The notes beneath the pieces are model-generated. The model saw nothing but the letters and a program-made list of their open reading frames with translations. It searched no databases and had not been told where the DNA came from. Positions 26,464-36,309 of a stretch of 64,000 bases of DNA are shown piece by piece. Where the stretch lies: NCBI RefSeq assembly GCF_004011175.1, contig NZ_RQXX01000003.1, forward strand, positions 372,001 through 436,000. The letters run 5' to 3'. Made by a program: the position numbers and the translations under genes. The stretch's first letter is position 1. The number at the start of each line of letters is the position of its first letter. This DNA is from Mesobaculum littorinae. Lineage in GTDB: Bacteria; Pseudomonadota; Alphaproteobacteria; Rhodobacterales; Rhodobacteraceae.

Positions 26464-29400
26464 CCCCTCCGCGCGACGAAGCCACCCTGCGCCAGATCGC
26501 CGCCGCCGATCCGCGTGCCTCGACATGGCTTTCCGCCAACGCGGGCTCGGGCAAGACACGGGTGCTGACCGACCGGGTGGCGCGGCTGCTGCTGGACGGG
26601 ACGTCGCCGCAGAACATCCTATGCCTGACCTACACCAAGGCCGCGGCGAGCGAGATGCAGAACCGCCTGTTCCGGCGGCTGGGCGCCTGGGCGATGGCGC
26701 CCGAACCCGATCTGCGCGCCAAGCTTGCCGATCTGGGGGTCGAGGGCGACCTGGACGCGGGTGCGATTTCGCGGGCCCGCACGCTGTTCGCGCGCGCCGT
26801 GGAAACCCCCGGCGGGCTGAAGATCCAGACGATCCACTCGTTCTGCGCGGCCCTCCTGCGGCGCTTCCCGCTCGAGGCCGGGGTGTCGCCCGACTTTACC
26901 GAGCTTGACGAACGCAGCGCCGCGCGGCTGATGTCCGAAATCGTGGAAGAGATCGCCGACGGCCCCGAGGCGGGGGCGCTGGCCGACCTCGCACGGCATG
27001 TCACGATGGACGACGACCTGACCTCCCTGACGCAGGAACTGGCCCGCACGCGCGACGCCTTCGATCCGCCCCTTTCCCCGGTCGACATCGCCCGGGCCCT
27101 GGGCGCCCCCGGGGATGCCACCGAGGACAGCCTGCTGGCCGAGGTCTTCGACGGGGACGAACGTGACTGTTTCGACGCCCTGCTGCCCGCCCTGCGCGCC
27201 GGGTCCGCCAATGACGTCAAGGCCGCGCCGAAGCTGGCCGAGATCGACTGCGATGACCCCCGGATGGCCGATCTGGAACGGCTCGAGGCCGTGTTGCTGA
27301 CTGGCGCCTCGGCCAAGGAGCCCTTTGCCTCGAAGGCCGGGAAGTTTCCCACCAAGGCCACGCGCACCGCGCTTGGCGTCCATGCCGACACGCTGGATGC
27401 ACTGGCCGACCGGGTGGCCGAGGTGCGGCCTCGGCGGCTGGCGTTTCTTGCCGCCCGCAAGACGGCGGCGCTGCACCGCTTTGCCGGCGTGTTCCTGCCC
27501 GCCTACGCGGCGCGCAAGCAGGCGCGCGGCTGGCTCGATTTCGACGACCTGATCCTGGGCGCCCGGCGGCTTCTGACCGATCCGGCGGTCGCGGCCTGGG
27601 TGCTCTACCGTCTCGACGGCGGGATAGACCACATCCTGATCGACGAGGCGCAGGACACAAGCCCCGTGCAGTGGCAGGTGATCGAACGTCTGGCCCAGGA
27701 AATCGCGGCCGGACACGGGCGGGAAGAGGCCGGGCGCCGCACGATCTTCGTCGTGGGCGACCGCAAACAGTCGATCTATTCCTTCCAGGGCGCGGACCCG
27801 GATGCCTTCGACCGGATGCACGGCCAGTTCGCCGCGCAGCTGGCGGCCACCGGGCTGCACCGGATGGAATTGCAGCATTCCTTCCGCTCGTCCGACGCGA
27901 TCCTGTCCTCGGTCGACCGTGTCTTTGCCAGCCCCGACCGCGCGCTTGGTCCCGATGTGCGGCACCGCGCGTTCCACGAGGCGCAGCCGGGTCGTGTCGA
28001 TCTGTGGCCTCTGGCCGAGCCTATTCCGGCGGAAGATGACCCCGACTGGTTCGACCCGGTCGACCGCGTGTCACCGGTCGACGCCAAGGTGCGGCTGGCC
28101 GAGGCCATCGCGGGCCGGATCCGCCAGATGCGCGACGGCGGCGAGACGATCCCCACCAGGGAGGGTCGCCGCCCGATGCACGAGGGGGACGTGCTGATCC
28201 TCGTGCGCGGACGCGGGCGGCTGTTCGACGAGATCATCAGCGCCTGCAAGCGGGCCGATCTGGCCATCGCGGGGGCCGACCGGCTGAAGCTGGGGCAAGA
28301 GATCGGGGTGCGTGACCTGATCGCGCTGATGACCTTTCTCGCCACGCCCGAAGACGACCTGTCGCTTGCCGCCGCGCTGCGCTCGCCGCTTCTGGGCTGG
28401 TCGGAGGGCGAGCTTTACGACCTCGCGCAGCCCCGCGGCGGGGCGTTCCTGTGGACCGCGTTGCGCAATCACGCCGCCCGCCCCGACACGCTGGAGATGC
28501 TGCACGACCTGCGGGACAACGCCGATTACCTGCGGCCCTTCGACCTGCTCGACCGCATCCTGGTCCGGCACGGCGGGCGCGACCGGCTGCTGGCGCGGCT
28601 GGGGCCCGAGGCCGAGGACGGCATCGACGAGCTGCTGTCGCAGGCCCTGGCCTACGAGCGTGCCGATATACCGTCGCTTACCGGGTTCCTCGCCTGGCTC
28701 GCGGCCGAAGAGATCGAGGTGCGCCGCCAGTCCGAGGCCGCCGGCCGCCGCATCAGGGTGATGACGGTGCATGGCGCCAAGGGGCTCGAGGCCCCGATCG
28801 TCATCCTGCCCGACACGATGCGCGCGTTGCAGGAGCCGCGCCAGCAGATCCTGCGCGACGCGGATGGCCGCGCTTTCTGGCGCACCCGAAAGGCCGAGGC
28901 GCCCGAGCCCCTGCTCGACGCGCGCGCCGAGTTGATGCGCAAGGATGCCGAGGAATCCGACCGGCTGCTTTACGTGGCGATGACACGGGCGGAAAGCTGG
29001 CTGATCGTCTGCGGCGCGGGCGATCCGGCACGGATGGGCGGCACCTGGTATGCCGCCACTGCCGCGGGCATGGGCGACGAGGTTTCCGTACCGTTGGAGA
29101 CGCCCTTCGGCGAGGGGCGGCGCGTTCTGCATGCCGACTGGGACGCCGGCCTGCCCGACGCGCCGCTGCCCCCGGCCGAGCCTCCGCGCGCCCTGCCCGA
29201 CTGGATCGACACGCCCGCGGCCGCGCCTGTCGACCCCTTGCCGATCCTGTCGCCATCGGAGCTTGGCGGCGCCAAGGCGCTGCCGGGCGAAAGCCTGCCG
29301 CGGGACCAGGCCAAGGCGCGCGGCACCTTGCTGCACCACTTGCTTGAACACCTGCCCGCCCTGCCCCGCGCCGACTGGGCCACCGCCGCGCCGCAGCTTC

Positions 29401-29879
29401 TGGCCGCGCGCAAAGCGGAAATGACCGAGCTGACCGAGGCGATGCCAGGCGCGGGGGCCGCGGAGATGTCCACCGACATGGCCGAGGAGCTGGCGGCCGA
29501 GGCGGCGATGGTTCTGGACATGCCAGAGCTTGCCGCACTCAGGTCCGACGCGCTGGCCGAGGTCGACATCGCCGCCGCGCTGACCGAACTTCACGGGCGG
29601 CAGGTCTTCGGCACGATCGACCTGCTGATCCCGGGCCCCGACCGGGTACTGGCCATAGACTACAAATCCAACCGGTCGGTCCCGCCCGGGGCAGACGCGG
29701 TGCCCGAGGGGCTGTTGCGGCAGATGGGGGCCTATGCCGCCGCGTTGCGCCTGACCTACCCCGGGCGGCGGATCGAAACCGCGCTGCTCTGGACCCGGAC
29801 CGGCACGCTGATGTCCTTGCCGGACGCGCTGACATCGCAGGCCCTTGCCCGGGCGGCGGCCGACCTGCCCGCGCCTTGA
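26460..29879 (+). CDS. addA: AddA, helicase-nuclease subunit for double-strand break repair
   Basis: This UvrD-family helicase and nuclease is the motor of the AddAB complex. The 1139-residue protein has the Walker A motif SANAGSGKTRVL (Lys32), LTYTKAAASEMQNR, the Walker B DEAQDTSP near residue 395, VGDRKQSIYSFQGADP, and VMTVHGAKGLEAPIV. The C-terminal nuclease motif is FGTIDLLI..AIDYKSNR near 1063. The chosen ATG overlaps the addB stop. trxA follows 57 bp later. Confidence 0.97.
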   Translation: MTPPRDEATLRQIAAADPRASTWLSANAGSGKTRVLTDRVARLLLDGTSPQNILCLTYTKAAASEMQNRLFRRLGAWAMAPEPDLRAKLADLGVEGDLDAGAISRARTLFARAVETPGGLKIQTIHSFCAALLRRFPLEAGVSPDFTELDERSAARLMSEIVEEIADGPEAGALADLARHVTMDDDLTSLTQELARTRDAFDPPLSPVDIARALGAPGDATEDSLLAEVFDGDERDCFDALLPALRAGSANDVKAAPKLAEIDCDDPRMADLERLEAVLLTGASAKEPFASKAGKFPTKATRTALGVHADTLDALADRVAEVRPRRLAFLAARKTAALHRFAGVFLPAYAARKQARGWLDFDDLILGARRLLTDPAVAAWVLYRLDGGIDHILIDEAQDTSPVQWQVIERLAQEIAAGHGREEAGRRTIFVVGDRKQSIYSFQGADPDAFDRMHGQFAAQLAATGLHRMELQHSFRSSDAILSSVDRVFASPDRALGPDVRHRAFHEAQPGRVDLWPLAEPIPAEDDPDWFDPVDRVSPVDAKVRLAEAIAGRIRQMRDGGETIPTREGRRPMHEGDVLILVRGRGRLFDEIISACKRADLAIAGADRLKLGQEIGVRDLIALMTFLATPEDDLSLAAALRSPLLGWSEGELYDLAQPRGGAFLWTALRNHAARPDTLEMLHDLRDNADYLRPFDLLDRILVRHGGRDRLLARLGPEAEDGIDELLSQALAYERADIPSLTGFLAWLAAEEIEVRRQSEAAGRRIRVMTVHGAKGLEAPIVILPDTMRALQEPRQQILRDADGRAFWRTRKAEAPEPLLDARAELMRKDAEESDRLLYVAMTRAESWLIVCGAGDPARMGGTWYAATAAGMGDEVSVPLETPFGEGRRVLHADWDAGLPDAPLPPAEPPRALPDWIDTPAAAPVDPLPILSPSELGGAKALPGESLPRDQAKARGTLLHHLLEHLPALPRADWATAAPQLLAARKAEMTELTEAMPGAGAAEMSTDMAEELAAEAAMVLDMPELAALRSDALAEVDIAAALTELHGRQVFGTIDLLIPGPDRVLAIDYKSNRSVPPGADAVPEGLLRQMGAYAAALRLTYPGRRIETALLWTRTGTLMSLPDALTSQALARAAADLPAP

Positions 29880-29936
29880 CGCCCTGCCGGGGGGTGCCTA
29901 CGTTCCGATCCCGATATCCTGGTAAGGAGAGATCCC

Positions 29937-30257
29937 ATGGCCACCGTCCCCGTCACGGACGACACGTTCGACGCCGAAGTGAAACAGTCCGACATCCCCG
30001 TCGTGGTGGATTTCTGGGCCGAGTGGTGCGGACCCTGCAAACAGATCGGCCCGGCCCTCGAAGAGCTGAGCGAGGCCTATGACGGCCGCGTCAAGATCGT
30101 GAAGGTCAACGTCGACGAGAACCCCAACGCGCCCGCGCAGATGGGCGTTCGGGGCATCCCGGCGCTGTTCATGTTCAAGGGCGGCGAAGTCGTCTCGAAC
30201 AAGGTCGGCGCGGCGCCCAAGGCCGCGCTGCAAAGCTGGATCGACTCCGAGATCTGA
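29937..30257 (+). CDS. trxA: Thioredoxin
   Basis: This is a cytoplasmic disulfide reductase of 106 residues with the canonical active site [10 protein letters not shown] (Cys31, Cys34), the cis-Pro loop [10 protein letters not shown], and no signal peptide. AAGGAGAG lies 8-9 nt before the ATG. It follows addA, an order that is conserved in this group. Confidence 0.97.
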   Translation: MATVPVTDDTFDAEVKQSDIPVVVDFWAEWCGPCKQIGPALEELSEAYDGRVKIVKVNVDENPNAPAQMGVRGIPALFMFKGGEVVSNKVGAAPKAALQSWIDSEI

Positions 30258-30281
30258 GCCACCCCGTCAGGTGGATCGCTG

Positions 30282-30314
30282 CGGCCGCTTCCCGTCCCCG
30301 GGGGCGGCCGTTGT
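30282..30314 (+). terminator. Possible terminator after trxA
   Basis: CGGCCGC (30282-30288) and GCGGCCG (30304-30310) form a 7-bp GC stem followed by TTGT, 25 bp after trxA. The T tract is weak, so activity is uncertain. Confidence 0.4.
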
Positions 30315-30335
30315 CGTGCGTGGGATCCGCGGGCG

Positions 30336-30842
30336 TCAGCCTTGCGGGTCTTCGCCGGCCCCAGCCGCTGCCCCTGTGCCGGTCCCTGCCCCCGTTCGCA
30401 GCGCGGCAAGCCCGTCCCGCAGGGTATCGGCCTTGCCATCCAGCGCGGCTTCGATCCGGGACTGTTCCGCCTGCCAGATCGGCACGGCGCGGGCGAGCAG
30501 TACCTGACCCGCCTCGGTCAACTGCAGGCGCCGGATCCGCCGGTCCTGGTCGTCGCGGGTAACCCGGACCAGCCCGCGCCGCTCCAGCGGCTTGAGATTG
30601 GCGGTCAGGGTCGTGCGGTCCAGCGCCAGAAGCTGCGCGACCTCTCCCAAACCCGGCGCCTCGGGCCGGTTCAGGGACATCAGCAGAGAAAACTGACCAC
30701 TTTTCAGGTCGAGCGGACGAAATGCTTCGTCAAACCGGCGCGCGATCGCCCGCGCGGCGCGCAAGGTGTGCAGGCACAGGCAGTGATCGCGCACATGCAG
30801 GGTGGTGTCGTAGCCGACGCCCGAAACGGATTGTGTTGACAT
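30336..30842 (-). CDS. MarR-family transcriptional regulator
   Basis: The 168-residue protein has a MarR winged helix: LDLKSGQFSLLMSLNRPE, LGEVAQLLALDRTTLTANLK and the wing RDDQDRRIRRLQLTEAG. The N-terminal segment carries two close Cys residues (DHCLCLHTLRAARA), which could be a thiol-based sensor; that is inference. The Gly/Ala/Thr-rich tail is not conserved. It is divergent from a DUF1428 gene, with two overlapping palindromes between them, the usual MarR autoregulatory layout. Confidence 0.9.
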   Translation of the reverse strand: MSTQSVSGVGYDTTLHVRDHCLCLHTLRAARAIARRFDEAFRPLDLKSGQFSLLMSLNRPEAPGLGEVAQLLALDRTTLTANLKPLERRGLVRVTRDDQDRRIRRLQLTEAGQVLLARAVPIWQAEQSRIEAALDGKADTLRDGLAALRTGAGTGTGAAAGAGEDPQG

Positions 30843-30855
30843 GGGGTCAGTATAA

Positions 30856-30876
30856 AAGTTGATATCAACTTATCAA
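30856..30876. promoter_or_regulatory. Overlapping palindromes, probable MarR operator
   Basis: AAGTTGATATCAACTT is a perfect 16-bp palindrome (30856-30871). It overlaps TTGATA-TCAACT-TATCAA (30859-30876), a second inverted repeat. Both lie in the 74-bp gap between the MarR and DUF1428 starts. An AT-rich symmetric site in this GC-rich DNA strongly suggests an operator. Confidence 0.7.
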
Positions 30877-30916
30877 CCCCGACCCAACGTCATGTCTGCC
30901 CCGAGGAGCGCCCCCC

Positions 30917-31276
30917 ATGTCCTATTTCGAGAACTTCATTGCCGCCGTACAGATCGCCAACCGCGAGCTTTATCGCGACCATGCCATGCAGGCGTCCGAG
31001 ATCTTTCTGCGCCATGGCGCCCTGCGTGTCATAGAATGCTGGGCCGACGATATTGCGCATGGCGAGGTCACGGATTTCTATCGCGCGGTGCAGGCAAAGG
31101 AGGATGAAACCGTCGTCGTGTCCTGGATCGAATGGCCCGATCGCGATACCCGGAACGCCGGCATGAAGAAGGTGTTCGAAGATATGCCGGACGAGATGAT
31201 GGAGATGCCTTTCGACGGCAGGCGCATCGTCCACGGCGGGTTCGAGACGCTGGTCGACGTCGCCCCCGGCAAGTGA
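30917..31276 (+). CDS. DUF1428 family protein
   Basis: The 119-residue protein shows the DUF1428 (YbaA-like, dimeric ferredoxin-like barrel) pattern: N-terminal SYFENFIAAV, HGALRVIECWADDI, VVVSWIEWPDRDTRNAGMKKV and MPFDGRRIVHGGFETLVD. The start has GAGGAG upstream. It is divergent from a MarR gene and is probably its target. The biochemical activity of the family is unknown. Confidence 0.85.
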   Translation: MSYFENFIAAVQIANRELYRDHAMQASEIFLRHGALRVIECWADDIAHGEVTDFYRAVQAKEDETVVVSWIEWPDRDTRNAGMKKVFEDMPDEMMEMPFDGRRIVHGGFETLVDVAPGK

Positions 31277-31334
31277 CGGGTGCCGCCTGCGCCCGTGCAA
31301 ACCCGGGCGCTGCGGCCCTGCCGTGGCGTCCCGG

Positions 31335-32252
31335 TCAGAACACCCAGCCGCGGCGGCGCACCTCGGCGATGATCTGCGCCTCGGCCGTGTCGTCGCCGGC
31401 GTTGATCGTGGTCTCCTTCAGAAACCAGTAGAGGTAGCGGGCATAGTCCGGCCGCATCGATGCGGCCCTCTGAAACGCCTCGGCCACGCCCAGGTCGGCC
31501 ACGTTGGCGGCGATGTGGTGAAAATCGATCAGCCCGAACAGCACCGCGGGTTTTTCGAAGAAGTATCCCGACAGCGCGACCGAGGAGTTCTGCGTCACCA
31601 CCATGTCGCAGTTCTGCAGAAGCGGCAGCATCGGCCCGCGTTCGATACTGAGCCGCGGGTTCACCGCCGCGATCTGGTCCAGCGCGGCCAGATCCTCGGC
31701 GTCGTAGTCCTCTTTCGGGTGCAGACCCGCGCGGACCGGCCGCGACCCGGTGGCCGCGAGGGTTTCGCCCAGCATCTCGATCGGGCTCATTGACTGGAAC
31801 GACCGGTGATCGCGCAGGCGGCCCTGCAGCGGGACGTAGACGTAACCCCCTGCGGGCGACGGACCGGCCGCCTCGGGGAACTGGCGATTGCGGGCGCGCC
31901 GCACGAACAGTGCCGCGGCTTCGGGGTCGATGGCGCGGGGGTCGAAACGGGCCTTCGCCACGTCCCATTCCCAACGCTTGGCCGACGCCTCGATCCGCCA
32001 GAAGGGGAAGTAATAGGCCAGCCGCATCGTCAGCGCGCGGGGATGGAACGGGTCGTCCATGTGAAACAGGGCATAGCCGGGCTCGGCCGCGGACTGCAGG
32101 CGGGCGGCGTCGGTGTTCAGCACGAACTCGACCTCGAAGCGGTGACGTTCGAAGGCCGCGCGGATCCGGTTCGAGAAATTGTGCCGCCCCGCACGCGCCC
32201 GGTCGCGCAGGTGTGCGTCGTAGAAGATGCGTAGCTTTCGCGGCGTGCTCAT
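31335..32252 (-). CDS. Conserved protein of unknown function, glycosyltransferase-like features
   Basis: I do not recognise a named family. The 305-residue protein has no signal peptide. It contains two sections that resemble capsule-type glycosyltransferases: [16 protein letters not shown] and, near residue 220, [20 protein letters not shown], which recalls the (N/T)SS.AL.....KPV loop. This suggests a GT-B fold acting on a surface polysaccharide, but it is only a resemblance. It is divergent from hslV (99 bp between) and convergent with the DUF1428 gene. Confidence 0.55.
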   Translation of the reverse strand: MSTPRKLRIFYDAHLRDRARAGRHNFSNRIRAAFERHRFEVEFVLNTDAARLQSAAEPGYALFHMDDPFHPRALTMRLAYYFPFWRIEASAKRWEWDVAKARFDPRAIDPEAAALFVRRARNRQFPEAAGPSPAGGYVYVPLQGRLRDHRSFQSMSPIEMLGETLAATGSRPVRAGLHPKEDYDAEDLAALDQIAAVNPRLSIERGPMLPLLQNCDMVVTQNSSVALSGYFFEKPAVLFGLIDFHHIAANVADLGVAEAFQRAASMRPDYARYLYWFLKETTINAGDDTAEAQIIAEVRRRGWVF

Positions 32253-32351
32253 ACGCGCCCGTTAGCCGGTTCGGGCCCCGCGACCAAGGGCAATGGTTGG
32301 CATCCGGGCCTTCGGGCTCCATATGTCCCCCCGACAAGCAAGGAGTGGCCG

Positions 32352-32909
32352 ATGGCTTCGGAAGATTTTCCCGGCTGGCACGGGACCACGATCGTGGGCG
32401 TGCGCAAGGGAGGCAAGGTTGTGATCGCGGGCGACGGGCAGGTGACCCTGGGCCAGACCGTGATCAAGGGCACCGCGCGCAAGGTGCGGCGGCTGGCGCC
32501 CGGCGGATCCGAGATCGTGGCAGGCTTTGCCGGATCGACGGCGGACGCCTTCGCGCTGCTGGAACGGTTGGAGACCAAGCTGGAATCGACCCCGGGACAG
32601 CTGCAGCGCGCCGCGGTCGAACTGGCCAAGGACTGGCGCACCGACAAGTACCTGCAGAAGCTTGAGGCGATGCTGATCGTCAGCGACGGGCAGGAGTTGT
32701 ACGTCATCACCGGCGCGGGCGACGTGCTGGAGCCCGAACATGACGTGACCGCGATCGGGTCGGGCGGCAACTACGCCCTCGCCGCGGCCCGCGCGCTGAT
32801 GGACACCGACATGTCGGCCGAGGATATCGCGCGCCGGGCCATGGCGATCGCCGCGGACATCTGCGTCTATACCAACGGCAACCTGACGGTCGAGGAGATC
32901 GGCGGCTAA
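32352..32909 (+). CDS. hslV: HslV, proteolytic subunit of the HslUV protease
   Basis: HslV is the peptidase ring of the ATP-dependent HslUV complex. The 185-residue product contains the N-terminal-nucleophile start [20 protein letters not shown]. It is preceded by an 11-residue propeptide ([11 protein letters not shown]), so Thr12 should be the catalytic residue after processing. Other hallmarks are [14 protein letters not shown] and [16 protein letters not shown] lies before the ATG. hslU follows 39 bp later. Confidence 0.97.
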   Translation: MASEDFPGWHGTTIVGVRKGGKVVIAGDGQVTLGQTVIKGTARKVRRLAPGGSEIVAGFAGSTADAFALLERLETKLESTPGQLQRAAVELAKDWRTDKYLQKLEAMLIVSDGQELYVITGAGDVLEPEHDVTAIGSGGNYALAAARALMDTDMSAEDIARRAMAIAADICVYTNGNLTVEEIGG

Positions 32910-32948
32910 GGCGCCCGCCATCCCCTCCCTTCAGTTCCAGGAGATCCC

Positions 32949-34259
32949 ATGACAGACCTGACCCCCCGCGAAATCGTGAGCGAGCTCGACCGTTTCATCA
33001 TCGGGCAGAGCGACGCCAAGCGCGCCGTGGCCGTGGCCCTGCGCAACCGCTGGCGGCGCAAGCAGCTGGGCGCCGACCTGCGCGACGAGGTGTATCCCAA
33101 GAACATCCTGATGATCGGCCCCACCGGCGTCGGCAAAACCGAGATTTCGCGCCGCCTGGCAAAGCTGGCCCGCGCGCCCTTCATCAAGATCGAGGCGACG
33201 AAGTTCACCGAGGTCGGCTATGTCGGCCGCGATGTCGAGCAGATCATCCGTGACCTGGTCGAACAATCGATCACCATGACGCGCGAACATATGCGCGAGG
33301 ACGTGAAATCCCGTGCGCAGAAGAACGCCGAAGAGCGCGTGCTGGAGGCCATCGCCGGCGAAGGCGCCCGCGACCAGACCCGCGACATGTTCCGCAAGAA
33401 GCTGCGCAACGGCGAACTTGACGACACGGTGATCGAGCTCGAGGTTTCCGACACCTCGAACCCTCTGGGCATGATGGAGATTCCGGGCATGCCGCCGGGG
33501 CAGGGCGCGGGCGGCATGAACCTGGGCGATATCTTCGGCAAGGCGTTCCAGGGCCGTACCACGCGCAAGAAGATGACCGTGTCGGAAAGCTACGACATCC
33601 TGTTGGGCGAAGAGGCCGACAAGCTTCTGGACGACGAGACCGTGAACAAGGCCGCGCTGGAAGCGGTGCAGGAAAACGGGATCGTCTTCCTCGACGAAAT
33701 CGACAAGGTCTGCGCGCGGCAGGATGCCCGCGGCGGCGAGGTCAGCCGCGAAGGCGTGCAGCGCGACCTGCTGCCGCTGATCGAGGGCACGACGGTGTCG
33801 ACCAAGTACGGGCAGGTCAAGACCGACCACATCCTGTTCATCGCGTCGGGCGCCTTCCACATCGCCAAGCCCTCGGACCTTTTGCCCGAGCTGCAGGGCC
33901 GCCTGCCGATCCGGGTGGAGCTGCGCGCGTTGACCGAAGGCGACTTCGTCCGCATCCTGACCGAGACCGACAATGCCCTGACCCGGCAGTATTCGGCCCT
34001 GATGAAGACCGAAGGGGTCGAGGTCGGGTTCACCGACGACGGCATCGCCGCGCTGGCCCGTATCGCGGCCGAGGTGAACGGCAATGTCGAGAATATCGGC
34101 GCGCGGCGCCTCTACACCGTGATCGAACGGGTGTTCGAAGAGCTGAGCTTTCACGCCCCGGACCGCACGGGCGAGACGGTGACGGTCGACGCCGATTTCG
34201 TCGAGAAGAACCTTGGCGAATTGTCGCGCTCGACTGACATGAGCCGCTACGTGCTCTGA
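32949..34259 (+). CDS. hslU: HslU, ATPase subunit of the HslUV protease
   Basis: HslU is the AAA+ unfoldase that feeds substrates to HslV. The 436-residue protein has the start [20 protein letters not shown], Walker [10 protein letters not shown] (Lys63), the [18 protein letters not shown] pore-loop segment and Walker [11 protein letters not shown]. It ends in MSRYVL, the C-terminal tail that docks into HslV. A strong terminator follows. Confidence 0.98.
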   Translation: MTDLTPREIVSELDRFIIGQSDAKRAVAVALRNRWRRKQLGADLRDEVYPKNILMIGPTGVGKTEISRRLAKLARAPFIKIEATKFTEVGYVGRDVEQIIRDLVEQSITMTREHMREDVKSRAQKNAEERVLEAIAGEGARDQTRDMFRKKLRNGELDDTVIELEVSDTSNPLGMMEIPGMPPGQGAGGMNLGDIFGKAFQGRTTRKKMTVSESYDILLGEEADKLLDDETVNKAALEAVQENGIVFLDEIDKVCARQDARGGEVSREGVQRDLLPLIEGTTVSTKYGQVKTDHILFIASGAFHIAKPSDLLPELQGRLPIRVELRALTEGDFVRILTETDNALTRQYSALMKTEGVEVGFTDDGIAALARIAAEVNGNVENIGARRLYTVIERVFEELSFHAPDRTGETVTVDADFVEKNLGELSRSTDMSRYVL

Positions 34260-34287
34260 CCTCCGCCACCCGCTACCACACCGCATC

Positions 34288-34317
34288 CGCCCCCGCAGAG
34301 CCCTGCGGGGGCGTTTT
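34288..34317 (+). terminator. Terminator after hslVU
   Basis: CGCCCCCGCAG and CTGCGGGGGCG form an 11-bp perfect stem around a 4-nt loop, followed by TTTTCGTT. It lies about 30 bp beyond the hslU stop. Confidence 0.9.
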
Positions 34318-34503
34318 CGTTGGACCGGCCGGCACTGCCCCCGACGCCACGTGACGGGGGCGGCCCGGGTTCCGGGCGATCGCGCCCGGCGGTGCCCCGA
34401 CTGCGACGGCAGACCGAGACGTGGCATGGCGGGCGCGGTGCGCGGGAGACAGGGAGGCCAGCGGGGCTTTCCTTTTCCGCGCGACAGGCAGAAGACGGCG
34501 CAC

Positions 34504-35745
34504 ATGACCTTTTTCGCCTTCCTGCGCGCCAACGCCCCCTTTCTTGCCGCCGGGGCGCTGCTGACCTTTGCTTCGAGCTTCGGTCAGACCTTCTTCATCT
34601 CGATCTTCGCGGGCGAGATCCGCGCGGCGTTCGACCTCTCCCATGGTGCTTGGGGCACGATCTATGCCATGGGCACCACGGCCTCGGCCCTGGCGATGGT
34701 CTGGACCGGCCTGCTGATCGACCGGTTCCGTGTCCGGGTGCTGGGCGCCGGCGTTCTGGTCTGCCTGTCACTTGCCTGCCTCGGGATGGCCGCGATGCCG
34801 GTGGTTTGGCTGCTGCCGCTGGGCATCTTCGCGCTGCGGCTCTTCGGGCAGGGCATGTGCATGCTGATCGCGACCGTCGCGATGGCACGCTGGTTCATCG
34901 CCGCGCGGGGGCGGGCGCTGTCGATCGCGATCATGGGGGTCGAGGTCGGGTCGGCCGTGCTGCCCCTGGCCTTCGTGGCGCTGATGGACGTCGTCTCTTG
35001 GCGCATGCTCTGGGTGCTGGCCGCCCTGATGGCGCTGTGCTTGGTGCCGCTCCTCCTGCCCCTGCTCAGGCTCGAGCGGACGCCGCAGGCGGTCGCGCAG
35101 GACACGCAGGCGGTGGGGATGCTGGGCCGGCAATGGCATCGGCGCGACATGTTGCGGCACTGGCTGTTCTGGCTGCTGATCCCGTCGCTTCTGGCGCCGT
35201 CGGCGTTTTCCACCGCGATGTTCTTCCAGCAGGTGCATCTGGCCGAGGTGAAGGGATGGGATCACATCGCCTTCGTCGCGCTGATCCCTGTCTTCACGCT
35301 GGGGTCGGTCGTGGCGATGCTGGTGTCAGGCTGGCTGATCGACAGGCTGGGCACGGCCCGGTTGATGCCGCTCTACCAGATCCCCCTGGCGCTGGCGTTC
35401 TTCATCATGAGCGGGGCCGAAAGCCTGGTGTCGGCGGGCATTGCCATGGCCCTGCTGGGCATGACGCAGGGTGCCAACTCCACCGTCCCGAACGCGTTCT
35501 GGGCCGAGTTCTTCGGCACCCGTCACCTGGGCGGGATCCGGTCGCTGGCGACAGCGGTGCTGGTCTTCGGCACGGCCCTCGGACCCGCGCTGACCGGGGC
35601 TTTGATCGACGCGGGGATCGTGTTCCCCGACCAGATGGTGGGGATCGGCCTTTACGTTCTGGCCGCCGCCGTCCTGACCGGCATCGCCGTGATCCGCGCG
35701 AAACCGCTGCTTTCAGCGCCGGAGATACACGTAGTACGCCCCTAG
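34504..35745 (+). CDS. MFS transporter
   Basis: This 413-residue hydrophobic protein has about twelve predicted membrane helices in two halves. It has the loop motif GLLIDRFRVR after helix 2 and GWLIDRLGTARL in the second half, both typical of the major facilitator superfamily. The substrate cannot be inferred. I start at the ATG giving MTFFAFLRANAPFLAAGA; the upstream extension is Arg-rich and not membrane-like. No strong ribosome binding site is visible. The last 33 bp overlap the convergent smr gene. Confidence 0.8.
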   Translation: MTFFAFLRANAPFLAAGALLTFASSFGQTFFISIFAGEIRAAFDLSHGAWGTIYAMGTTASALAMVWTGLLIDRFRVRVLGAGVLVCLSLACLGMAAMPVVWLLPLGIFALRLFGQGMCMLIATVAMARWFIAARGRALSIAIMGVEVGSAVLPLAFVALMDVVSWRMLWVLAALMALCLVPLLLPLLRLERTPQAVAQDTQAVGMLGRQWHRRDMLRHWLFWLLIPSLLAPSAFSTAMFFQQVHLAEVKGWDHIAFVALIPVFTLGSVVAMLVSGWLIDRLGTARLMPLYQIPLALAFFIMSGAESLVSAGIAMALLGMTQGANSTVPNAFWAEFFGTRHLGGIRSLATAVLVFGTALGPALTGALIDAGIVFPDQMVGIGLYVLAAAVLTGIAVIRAKPLLSAPEIHVVRP

Positions 35746-36309
35746 GCCGCCATGGCTGCGGTGGGCTTCGGATATCTGAAGCACCGCGCCGCGCAGGCCG
35801 GGGCTGCGCAGCCATTGCGGCACCTGATGGCGCAGAACCCCGCGACGCGTAGGAATCGGCCCGCCTTCGGCCGTGTCGCGGCCCTTGCCGGTGATGACCA
35901 GCACCAGACGCTTTCCGCCCGCCCGCGCCTCGAGGATGAATCCCATCAGCCGGGGATAGGCTTCGTCCAGTGTCATGCCGTGCAGGTCGATCCGCCCCTC
36001 GACCGTCAGCTTGCCCCGTTTCATCCGCAGAAACGCCTTGCGGTCCATCGCCACCGGCGCCTGGGCCAGACGCTGTTCAAGCGGCGGCAGCACGTCGTGA
36101 TGCGGGGCGGTCGCGGTTCGCCGTTCGCCCATGCGAAACTGTGGCAGCGGGTCGGGCTGCGCCGCGGGCTGGGCAGGCGTCTTGGTGGGCGTCATTGCGC
36201 CCTTCGGCTTGGGTTTTGTCCCGGCCTCGTGCAGCGGCGCCGCGGTGCGCGCCACCCGGTTCCAAAGCTCCCTTTCCTCGGGCCTGAGATCGCGACGCTT
36301 GCGGCTCAT
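35713..36309 (-). CDS. Smr-domain protein
   Basis: The 198-residue protein has a variable, Pro-rich N-terminal half and a C-terminal Smr domain. That domain has RIDLHGMTLDEAY near residue 108, LVLVITGKG and the final HRSHGGLGAYYVYLRR. Stand-alone Smr proteins are nucleases or DNA/RNA-binding proteins related to the MutS2 C-terminus. The start overlaps the mltA stop by 4 bp, placing it in the tim44-mltA-smr operon. Its end overlaps the convergent MFS gene by 33 bp. Confidence 0.9.
   Translation of the reverse strand: MSRKRRDLRPEERELWNRVARTAAPLHEAGTKPKPKGAMTPTKTPAQPAAQPDPLPQFRMGERRTATAPHHDVLPPLEQRLAQAPVAMDRKAFLRMKRGKLTVEGRIDLHGMTLDEAYPRLMGFILEARAGGKRLVLVITGKGRDTAEGGPIPTRRGVLRHQVPQWLRSPGLRGAVLQISEAHRSHGGLGAYYVYLRR

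Noticed and set aside
23269-26559. A 1096-codon open frame opposite addB
   Set aside because: AddB has clear nuclease motifs and translational coupling to its neighbours; the antisense frame has no recognisable domain.
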